NCBI GenBank assembly: GCA_016782645.1
Contig: JADHYC010000007.1
Coordinates: forward strand, 1 to 55,967
Origin: Fidelibacterota bacterium
GTDB taxonomy: Bacteria; Fidelibacterota; UBA2242
Reading direction: 5' to 3'
DNA: 55,967 bases
Position numbers and translations under genes: made by a program. Below, in pieces: positions 46,067 through 53,724 of the stretch (within the stretch, counting starts at the first letter, position 1; the number at the start of each line of letters is the position of its first letter). The notes beneath the pieces were generated by a model, which did no database searches, was not told the DNA's origin, and was given only the letters and a program-made list of their open reading frames with translations.

Positions 46067-47139
46067 AAAAACCACTGTTCTTTCTTCTTATTCTGACTCT
46101 CTTTTTATCGGGATGTTTTAAGGGAAAACCGACTCAGTTTGATGGGGAGATGGCAGTAAAGTTATATGTTACGTTTGAAGGCAATTATCTGCCAAATATC
46201 CCGGTATTGCTTAGCACGTTTGATTATAATATTTCGACTTACATAGACACAACCGATTCCGCCGGTCTGGCAAATTTTGAACCTATTCCCTATGCGGAAT
46301 ATAAAGTCAATGTAAAAGCCACTGTAATGTTTCCTGCGTTTGATAATCCGGATTCTTTGGTGGAGTTTACTGTAGTAGGTGCCTGTATTGTAGAGCCCGG
46401 CGACGGGGGCATTTTTATTGATACGCTTGAAGTTATAGCTTCCGGCGCTGAATCAGGCTTAAAAATTAATGAAATCTACGCTGCAGGACCGCCCAATGAT
46501 TTTTTCTATTGGTCTGATCAATTCATTGAACTGTATAATTCATCTGTGGATACTGTTTACTTAGACGGCATGGTTGTCTGCCGGATGGGTAAGTTTCTGG
46601 AAAGCGTTACCTATATTTTTCAATTCCCCGGCGAACCTCTGGTTGGCAGAGAATATCCCGTTCCGCCGGATTCATTTGTTGTACTTGCCCAAGACGCTAT
46701 GGACCATACGAATATACCAAACCTTCCACTACCGGAAAGCGTTGATCTGTCGCATGCCGATTGGGAATTTAGAAACAGCGTCGATTATGGAGATTTTGAT
46801 AATCCTGATGTTCCCAATATTGATAATATGGAGGTTGGTCACAGGCTTGATTTTATGATTAATTTAGCTGGTGATGTGATACTTATCGCGGACGGCAGCG
46901 ACCTCAATTATTTGGACGGGATCGATATCAATTCGGTTATTGACTGTGTTGAGTATCATAGTTCTTCCGATGCTATGAAAGAAATTGAGGCAGAACTTGA
47001 CCGGGGATTTGCCGGCGTAGGGATAATAAGATATGGGGGACAGTCCATTGAAAGAATTTCAGCCGGTTTTGACAGCAATAATTCTTCGATTGATTTCGTA
47101 ATTCTATCCAGTCCGACGCCAGGGTATCAGCATGAGTAA
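46060..47139 (+). CDS. DUF4876 family lipoprotein, copy 1
   Basis: 359 aa. A lipoprotein signal ends LTLFLSGC (Cys19). Residues ~30-110 form a prealbumin-like/carboxypeptidase-regulatory beta domain (GLANFEPIPYAEYKVNVKA). Residues ~135-359 carry the DUF4876 region, with GLKINEIYAAGPP and DQFIELYNSSVDTVYLDGM resembling a lamin-tail domain fold, and end SPTPGYQHE. It overlaps the receptor end by 7 bp. It is likely a surface or periplasmic lipoprotein partner of the receptor; ligand unknown. Confidence 0.85.
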   Translation: MVKKPLFFLLILTLFLSGCFKGKPTQFDGEMAVKLYVTFEGNYLPNIPVLLSTFDYNISTYIDTTDSAGLANFEPIPYAEYKVNVKATVMFPAFDNPDSLVEFTVVGACIVEPGDGGIFIDTLEVIASGAESGLKINEIYAAGPPNDFFYWSDQFIELYNSSVDTVYLDGMVVCRMGKFLESVTYIFQFPGEPLVGREYPVPPDSFVVLAQDAMDHTNIPNLPLPESVDLSHADWEFRNSVDYGDFDNPDVPNIDNMEVGHRLDFMINLAGDVILIADGSDLNYLDGIDINSVIDCVEYHSSSDAMKEIEAELDRGFAGVGIIRYGGQSIERISAGFDSNNSSIDFVILSSPTPGYQHE

Positions 47140-47187
47140 GTTGCTAAGATTAAAACCAAGTTTTTCAAACAACAGCGTTTGGGAGCG

Positions 47188-48273
47188 ATGAAAACACCAT
47201 TTCTATTATTGTTCTTACTATTTGTGGCATCAGCCTGTTTCAGAGAACAACCTACTCAAGTTGATGGTTCGCTGAACTTAACACTGTATGTTAAATTTGA
47301 AGACCGCTTCCTGAATTCAATTCCGGTGACTTTAAAAACCTATGACTATAATAGTACTCCTTTTAGCGGCGTTACTGATTCATGCGGAGCGGTTTCCTTT
47401 GAAAATATTCCCTATGCAGAATATCTTATTACGATAAAATCTTCCGCTATTGTAGCTTCGGCGCTTGACTCTAATGCAATGGATACGGTTACAGTAATCG
47501 CTTCAACTTTAATAACACCCACTGAAACATCAATTAATGAAAACATAATTATCGATACTATTTATACGATTGCATCCGGCGCGCAGCCTGGATTAAAAAT
47601 CAATGAATTGTATACCGTCGGTCCGCCAAACCGTTCATATTATTTTTATGATCAATTTATCGAATTGTATAATTCCTCCAACGACACGATCTACCTCGAC
47701 GGTATGGTGATTTGCAGGATGTGGCATATGCTGGAAAGTGTTACTTACATTTTCCAATTTCCCGGCGAACCCCTTGTGGGTCGCGAATATCCTGTTCCTC
47801 CTGAAACTTTCGTGGTTATTGCCCAGGATGCAATGGACCATACGAATATACCAAATCTCCCTTTACCGGAAAGCGTTGATCTGTCGCACGCCGATTGGGA
47901 ATTCAGAAACAGCGCCGATTACGGAGATTTTGATAATCCCGATGTGCCTAATCTCGACAATATAGAAGTCGGTTACAGCCGAGATTTCATGATTGCCTTA
48001 ACGATGGACGTTGTGCTTATTGCAGATGGGAGCGATCTGGACTATCTGGATGGAATGGATATCGAAGCGGTCATCGATGGTGTAGAGTACGCCTCCTTTT
48101 CAACTCACTTGAAAGACATAGAAAAAGAAGTTGATCGAGGATTTGGCGGTGTTGGTTTGACTAAATATAGCGGGCAATCACTGGAGAGAGTTGCAGCGGG
48201 GTTCGATTCGAATAATTCCAGCGTGGATTTTGTAATTTTAGATCATCCTACGCCAGGATATCAGCATGAATAG
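47188..48273 (+). CDS. DUF4876 family lipoprotein, copy 2
   Basis: 361 aa. MKTPFLLLFLLFVASAC gives a lipobox at Cys17. It is a tandem paralogue of the preceding gene: QDAMDHTNIPNLPLPESVDL is identical in both, as is the PTPGYQHE ending, while the N-terminal beta domain has diverged and has a 15-residue insert before the DUF4876 part. The start is ATG 47188 with GGGAG just before it, not the TTG at 47179. Duplication within one operon suggests two ligands or a dimer. Confidence 0.85.
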   Translation: MKTPFLLLFLLFVASACFREQPTQVDGSLNLTLYVKFEDRFLNSIPVTLKTYDYNSTPFSGVTDSCGAVSFENIPYAEYLITIKSSAIVASALDSNAMDTVTVIASTLITPTETSINENIIIDTIYTIASGAQPGLKINELYTVGPPNRSYYFYDQFIELYNSSNDTIYLDGMVICRMWHMLESVTYIFQFPGEPLVGREYPVPPETFVVIAQDAMDHTNIPNLPLPESVDLSHADWEFRNSADYGDFDNPDVPNLDNIEVGYSRDFMIALTMDVVLIADGSDLDYLDGMDIEAVIDGVEYASFSTHLKDIEKEVDRGFGGVGLTKYSGQSLERVAAGFDSNNSSVDFVILDHPTPGYQHE

Positions 48274-48321
48274 ATTTTCTGAGAAACTATATGATTAGGA
48301 TATTATTTATGGGGTTTTAGC

Positions 48322-49776
48322 ATGAATAGAAGCGCAATAATATTTTTGATATCCGGAATATTGGTGTTTTTGAGCAATTTATCAGGTTATGAAAATCCAT
48401 TATTTCCGGATATTGTGATCGAAGAACCGTTTAGCAGCACCATTCAGACGCCTATGAACCTATACCGGATCAGTTTTAATCCGGCTCTCTTCAAAATTTC
48501 GTATCAGGAAGATTTTGTTTACTATAGAGTTAACAGCTTCGACAAAATAAACTTTTACCACCGGGTATATGATCCTAAAAGACAAAGAGATTATCAGCTT
48601 TATTTCTATACACATAAAACATTAGATAAAAAATCCACTCTTGCGGCAGCTGTACGGTATAATCGCGCCGATCAGTATGATGTATACAGGTCCTTGGAAA
48701 AGAGTTTTTATAACAATTATTTCTCATATATCGATACGACCATGGGCAATGTAACTTACGAAGGTCCGCAGCTTTGGTTTTTATATAATTATTCATTGAC
48801 AAATAATTTGCTCTTTGGTTTTCAGATAGATTATGGCATTGAAAGAAGTTTAAAGGATGTATATACAAAATGTGAGACTGTAATCCGAAATCTGGATTTG
48901 AAATTCGGCGTTGGATTTGGGTCTAATAATAGCAATTTTGTCGCCGGGGCGTTTGTAAGGTATCTCAATTACCAGGGACAATATAACGCTGTAAAAGAAC
49001 TACAGGATGCTTTTGTGAGAACATATTTCGGATACCACGTATTCCGCGATGAAAACCCACGATCTTTGAACCGTAAAAACGATTATAAAGAAGGTTATGA
49101 ATTTGGCGCTCAATTAACCCGGAAAAATATTTTAGTTGACGGTCTGGGAATACAGTTGTCCGGAAGTTATGGCACAAGATATACTGATATTACAGTTGGC
49201 AGTACCTCTCTTCCAGGGGATAGAGGTTATTGGATTCGTGAGGGGTATAGAATATTTGGGGCTGTTTTTTACCAGCCGGTTGAATCGAATTTCATGTTTC
49301 AGCTGTTTTATGAATATAAAGATTTCAGCGACTGGGCTCGGGCTGGCGAGTATAATGTGGTAACTATCGAAAACGATGAGGTTATGCATCGATTCGGTTC
49401 CGTATTGTATTTGCCGCTAATGAATAAAGTTGGCGTATCCACCGGTTTTGAGATGGAGAATATTCGGTCAGACTATCACGAGTACATTGTAGAATTCGAT
49501 TATAACAGGGAACATCATAACTGGAATGCTTTTACGGACTTTAAGCTTGCAATCAATCAGATTACCAATGCCCATATTAAAGGAATGCTTGGAACAGTTG
49601 AGCCCTGGTTTTACTGGAATACGGATAAATTCGATATAATAGCGTTTCAATACGGATTTGAAAGATTATTTGTTTTTGGTACCTTGGGACTGGAATTTTA
49701 TTATGAAGTTTGGGGACCTGAAAATTCTGATAAAAATATCGAGACTTACGGATTGTCTATTTCATATAGAAAATAG
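48322..49776 (+). CDS. DUF6850-like outer-membrane beta-barrel protein
   Basis: 484 aa with a signal peptide (SAIIFLISGILVFLSNLSGY). The rest is alternating aromatic/polar beta strands (YQLYFYTHKTLDKKSTLAAA, FMFQLFYEYKDFSDWARAGE), ending TYGLSISYRK, typical for an outer-membrane barrel of ~20 strands. The place directly after DUF4876 genes and the receptor matches loci I know from Bacteroidota with DUF6850 proteins; the family name is a recollection and not proven here. It is probably an outer-membrane component of the uptake system. Confidence 0.72.
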   Translation: MNRSAIIFLISGILVFLSNLSGYENPLFPDIVIEEPFSSTIQTPMNLYRISFNPALFKISYQEDFVYYRVNSFDKINFYHRVYDPKRQRDYQLYFYTHKTLDKKSTLAAAVRYNRADQYDVYRSLEKSFYNNYFSYIDTTMGNVTYEGPQLWFLYNYSLTNNLLFGFQIDYGIERSLKDVYTKCETVIRNLDLKFGVGFGSNNSNFVAGAFVRYLNYQGQYNAVKELQDAFVRTYFGYHVFRDENPRSLNRKNDYKEGYEFGAQLTRKNILVDGLGIQLSGSYGTRYTDITVGSTSLPGDRGYWIREGYRIFGAVFYQPVESNFMFQLFYEYKDFSDWARAGEYNVVTIENDEVMHRFGSVLYLPLMNKVGVSTGFEMENIRSDYHEYIVEFDYNREHHNWNAFTDFKLAINQITNAHIKGMLGTVEPWFYWNTDKFDIIAFQYGFERLFVFGTLGLEFYYEVWGPENSDKNIETYGLSISYRK

Positions 49777-49820
49777 AAAATGTTTTCTATAAAACATATG
49801 TGTGATAGTTTAAAAAAAAC

Positions 49821-49849
49821 TTGACATTATAAACATTGTTTAATAAGAT
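49821..49849 (+). promoter_or_regulatory. Sigma70-like promoter of the BNR-repeat gene
   Basis: TTGACA (49821-49826), 17-bp spacer, TAAGAT (49844-49849). Transcription would start near 49856, giving a ~60-base leader before the ATG at 49916. It shows the gene is its own transcription unit and not part of the receptor operon. Confidence 0.65.
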
Positions 49850-49915
49850 GAGACGTCACTAACTTAGAAGGTGACAAATTTTTCTGAAATTAATATTAAC
49901 TTAAAGGAGGATGAA

Positions 49916-52900
49916 ATGAAGAAACTGCTATTGTGCATTTTTGTTATCGCATTAACTGCAGTAATTGCATTTCCGCAATCGTGGCAAGTGGTGAAAGAGA
50001 AAAGTGTACAGTACTATCCAAATGATGGATTTTTCCTCGATGCCAATACAGGTTGGCTTGTTGGAGATGATGGGGTAGTTTTAAAAACCGTAGATGGTTG
50101 TGCAACCTGGTCAATTGTACGAGAGCCTGATTATAGTTACATCGATTGGACAGATGTTGAATTCATTGATGCAAACATCGGTTATGCATGTGCGGATGAT
50201 GGATTCATTTTTAAAACTGAGGATGGAGGTGTAACCTGGACGATGATTGCTGACACCGTAAATTACAAAGTTGACTTTGCGGGATTATCTGCCGTAACGG
50301 GTGACCTTGTTTATTTTTCTGGTGATGATTGGACTCTGTTGAAAACCGCAGATGGCGGATCATCTTTTACAATGCAAGGTGACTCTGCTACATTTTTAGG
50401 CCAAGACCTCGATGGTGGTATTGCTTTCTGTGACACTAATGTAGGTGTAGTAATTGCTGATACAAAGTATGGTTACACATGGTATACACATGATGGAGGC
50501 GTAACTTGGAATCATGTGAACATCGCTGGGTTGCATACCGGAATAAGCACTAAATTGTATGATATATCTGCAGGAGGAGATTCGACAATTGTAATAGGTG
50601 GATATCATTTAACTGCTTATGTTTCCAATAATGGTGGAAGGACTTATTCTCAAGAAGCAGACCTTACATTTGCAACTAAATACTTTAAATCTGTAGATGT
50701 TTTAGATGCAAATACATATATTTTAGGCGGGAGTAGCGGACGAGTTATAAAAACATCAGATGGTGGAACTAACTGGGATACTCTTTATGTCGAAAGTGGT
50801 CAGACTGCAGGGATTGTAGATTTTATTGATGCCAACACCGGATATATTTTTTCTTATTATGGGCAATGGTTCAAAACTACCGATGGTGGAGTTAATTTCA
50901 CACCTCTAAATGAATGGCCAGGTACCAGTTTTCGAGGGCTTTCATTACCAGATGACAATAAAATTGTTATAACAGCTTTTGGTGGTGGAGAATTGTCAAT
51001 GAGTGAAGATGGTGGTCTTACCTGGAGCTATCCAAATAATTATTCCACTAATATGACAAGTAATGTTAATGTATGTGATTTTATTGATGCCAATAATGGT
51101 ATAATAGGAGGAGTATCCGGAGTTCTTCAAAAAACGGGAGACGGTGGAGCTTCCTGGAGCTCCTTTGCTAATCCGCTATATGATTTAGGATCAACAATCT
51201 ATTCGCTTCTTTATTTGAGTTCAGATACTATATATATAGGTGGCTCATCCGGGAAGATATATTTCACCTTTGATGGAGGTACAACTTGGGATGGTGCTGA
51301 CTATGGTAGTGGTAATATTGAGGATATACATGCAATCTCCGATACGAAAGTTATTGCTACTGCACAAAGTGGTAGAATTTATATATCCGACACAACCGGG
51401 GGTTCTTTTGGTTTTGTCCTGAAAAAAGATTATGGAAGTATGGATATGAATTCAGTCGAATTCCGGGGTGATGTAGGTATTGTGGCTGCGGATGATGGTT
51501 TAATTTATAGAACAACTGTTGCAGATTGGGATACGCTTGTAGAAGTTTATACTGAACCCAATGGAGAAGATCTACATGACGTCGAATTTGTTGATGATAC
51601 TCTAGTCTTTATTATTGGTTATGATGGTACAATTCTTAAGTCCACTGATGCCGGATTAACATGGGCAGCTGAGGTAAGTCCAACTGATGTTACTTTACAT
51701 AAGGTTCGTTACCGTAATGGTAGAGTTTGGGCTTCAGGAGATGCTGGTACGGTTCTCAAATGTGAAGTTGGTATCCCGATTTTGCCAGTGATATCAATAA
51801 AAGCGGCTAAAATTGATGCCAATGGCGACTATGTACCAGATTTACTAGGTGAAACTGCCTGTATTGCCGGTGTTGTAAATTCAATCAATTTTGATGCAAC
51901 CCGTACAAGCTACTATATACAAGATGCTACTGCAGGCATCAACGTTTTTGGTTATGGAGTACAGGGTGTAGATCTGAATTGTGGTGATAGTGTTCTCGTT
52001 ACCGGTGAAGTTGATCAATATTTAGGACTTACGGAAATCTCGATTTCTGCTCCGGAGGATGTCGAACTATTGGCTGCAGGAACTGCTTCACCTGACCCTG
52101 TTCTTGTAACATTAAACGATATGATGGATCCCATATTTGCTGAAGTGCATGAAGGCTTACTGGTTAAGATATTATATGTTAGTATTGTGAAAGAGGAATG
52201 GCAATCTTCATATGGTGATGTAGCTGGTGCTATTACCGATGGTACAGATACTCTTGCAATTCGTGTCTACGCTGAAACTGGAATCGCCTATGAAGATTCA
52301 TCTCTTGTTTTTGACAAGATTTTTCATTTTACTGGCATCGTAAGTCAGTACACATACAGCGATCCACCGAATGATGGATACCAAATGTTTCCAAGAGATA
52401 TCTCCGATTTTGAAATTCGAGACCCGTTGACAATTGCAGAAGCGAAAATTGATGCTGATGGTGATTATGCTCCGGACTTATATGGCGAAATAGTCGGGGT
52501 TGTAGGTGTTGTAAATTCGATTAATTTCGATGCAACCCGTACCAGCTATTATATTCAGGACAATACTGCAGGCATTAATGTATTTGGTTACGGAGTGCAG
52601 GGTGTAAACTTAAATTATGGAGATACAGTTCACGTTACCGGTGAAGTAGACCAATATAAAGGACTTACGGAAATTTCGATTTCTGCTCCGGAAGATGTCA
52701 AATTATTGGGGGCAGGAACCTCTTCACCCGAGCCAGTTCTTGTAACACTAAGTGATATGATGGATCCTGTAGTCGCTGAAGCGCATGAAGGTTTATTGGT
52801 TAAGATATCTAATGTTTATATCGTTAAAGATGCGTGGCAATCTTCATATGGTGATGTAGCTGGTGCCATTACCGATGGTACAGATACTCTTACAATTCGC

Positions 52901-53365
52901 ATTTATGCCGAGACAGGGATTGTTGATGAAGATTCATCTCTTGTTTTTGATAAGCTTTTCCACTTCACAGGCATTGTCAGTCAGTATACATCCAGTGATC
53001 CCCCGAATGATGGATACCAGATGTTCCCAAGAGATATTTCCGATTTTGAAATTATCTCTTCAATAGATGAAATCACCGCTATTCCTGAAGTTTTTGCACT
53101 GCAACAGAGCTATCCAAATCCGTTCAACCCAACAGCCTCAATTAAATACGATCTGCCTAAGGAAGCTATGGTCAGGATTATTATCTACGATATTATTGGT
53201 AGAAAAGTCCGAACACTAGTAAATGAAAAGCAGGATGCAGGTTATAAATCCATTATCTGGGATGGTCGTGATAATGAAGGATGCATGGTAAGTTCCGGTA
53301 TGTATATTTACCAGATGATAACTGATGAATTCCAAAAAACAAGAAAGATGACTCTCCTAAAGTAG
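49916..53365 (+). CDS. Large secreted YCF48/BNR-repeat protein with duplicated OB-like domains and C-terminal sorting domain
   Basis: 1149 aa from ATG 49916 (AAGGAGG at 49904-49910); signal peptide MKKLLLCIFVIALTAVIAFP. About 11-13 BNR/YCF48 repeats (KTxDGGxTW) follow to residue ~625, building a beta-propeller. Two OB-fold-like modules (each 212 aa, DNA 51809-52444 and 52445-53055) share long identical stretches such as VVNSINFDATRTSYYIQD. The C-terminus is a ~90-residue type-9-like/FlgD-like sorting domain: QSYPNPFNPTASIKYDLP, RKVRTLVNEKQDAG, SGMYIYQM, KMTLLK. It is a cell-surface or secreted protein; ligand unknown. Confidence 0.85.
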   Translation: MKKLLLCIFVIALTAVIAFPQSWQVVKEKSVQYYPNDGFFLDANTGWLVGDDGVVLKTVDGCATWSIVREPDYSYIDWTDVEFIDANIGYACADDGFIFKTEDGGVTWTMIADTVNYKVDFAGLSAVTGDLVYFSGDDWTLLKTADGGSSFTMQGDSATFLGQDLDGGIAFCDTNVGVVIADTKYGYTWYTHDGGVTWNHVNIAGLHTGISTKLYDISAGGDSTIVIGGYHLTAYVSNNGGRTYSQEADLTFATKYFKSVDVLDANTYILGGSSGRVIKTSDGGTNWDTLYVESGQTAGIVDFIDANTGYIFSYYGQWFKTTDGGVNFTPLNEWPGTSFRGLSLPDDNKIVITAFGGGELSMSEDGGLTWSYPNNYSTNMTSNVNVCDFIDANNGIIGGVSGVLQKTGDGGASWSSFANPLYDLGSTIYSLLYLSSDTIYIGGSSGKIYFTFDGGTTWDGADYGSGNIEDIHAISDTKVIATAQSGRIYISDTTGGSFGFVLKKDYGSMDMNSVEFRGDVGIVAADDGLIYRTTVADWDTLVEVYTEPNGEDLHDVEFVDDTLVFIIGYDGTILKSTDAGLTWAAEVSPTDVTLHKVRYRNGRVWASGDAGTVLKCEVGIPILPVISIKAAKIDANGDYVPDLLGETACIAGVVNSINFDATRTSYYIQDATAGINVFGYGVQGVDLNCGDSVLVTGEVDQYLGLTEISISAPEDVELLAAGTASPDPVLVTLNDMMDPIFAEVHEGLLVKILYVSIVKEEWQSSYGDVAGAITDGTDTLAIRVYAETGIAYEDSSLVFDKIFHFTGIVSQYTYSDPPNDGYQMFPRDISDFEIRDPLTIAEAKIDADGDYAPDLYGEIVGVVGVVNSINFDATRTSYYIQDNTAGINVFGYGVQGVNLNYGDTVHVTGEVDQYKGLTEISISAPEDVKLLGAGTSSPEPVLVTLSDMMDPVVAEAHEGLLVKISNVYIVKDAWQSSYGDVAGAITDGTDTLTIRIYAETGIVDEDSSLVFDKLFHFTGIVSQYTSSDPPNDGYQMFPRDISDFEIISSIDEITAIPEVFALQQSYPNPFNPTASIKYDLPKEAMVRIIIYDIIGRKVRTLVNEKQDAGYKSIIWDGRDNEGCMVSSGMYIYQMITDEFQKTRKMTLLK
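51809..53055 (+). repeat. Internal tandem duplication, unit 636 bp
   Basis: AAAATTGATGCC at 51809 and AAAATTGATGCT at 52445 start two in-frame copies, so the unit is 636 bp (212 codons). Blocks such as GTTACCGGTGAAGT(T/A)GA and CTTACGGAAAT(C/T)TCGAT remain near-identical, with mostly third-base changes. It is a fairly recent domain duplication. Confidence 0.9.
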
Positions 53366-53383
53366 TCACTTCTGTATAATCAG

Positions 53384-53421
53384 AAAATGCCCCGAGCAAT
53401 TTTGTTTCGGGGCATTTTTTT
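53384..53421 (+). terminator. Intrinsic terminator after the BNR-repeat gene
   Basis: AAATGCCCCGA (53385-53395) pairs with TCGGGGCATTT (53407-53417) around an 11-base loop, followed by T-run to 53421. A strong rho-independent terminator. Confidence 0.93.
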
Positions 53422-53475
53422 AGTGTAATTGTTTTTTTGTCTCCTGGACTCAGCAAAATCAAACAAAAAGTGTAA

Positions 53476-53628
53476 AACAATTGCCTCGAAGATTACCTTG
53501 TGCAATATCACCAGATTTACCAAGCTCTGGTCTCAAATAATGCTGGTGAAGATTATTATTACTCCAGGAATGTTCCTTTCCGGTATGAAATTAATTCTTT
53601 GGTATATCTTTCGGACATTTGTGAATGA
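53476..53628 (+). pseudogene. Possible coding remnant
   Basis: One frame between stops reads DYLVQYHQIYQALVSNN, then GEDYYYSRNVPFRYEINSLV and YLSDICE, a protein-like composition with no start codon of note. It could be the tail of a lost gene. I cannot name a family. The rest of the 53422-53724 gap shows no other feature. Confidence 0.3.
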
Positions 53629-53724
53629 GACCATAAATTTTATTTAGAATTATTTAAATCTGCCACTATATTTCGGTATGTCAATTAATGAATATATTGT
53701 TCTCAATAAAAAAATGGAGATGCA

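Noticed and set aside
49871-49915. Upstream start giving 15 extra residues on the BNR protein
   Set aside because: The AAGGAGG site and a clean signal peptide both point to the ATG at 49916; the extra residues would spoil the signal peptide.
53429-53647. 72-codon frame after the BNR terminator
   Set aside because: Starts inside the T-run side of the terminator, mixed composition, no domain; the neighbouring frame looks more like a coding remnant.
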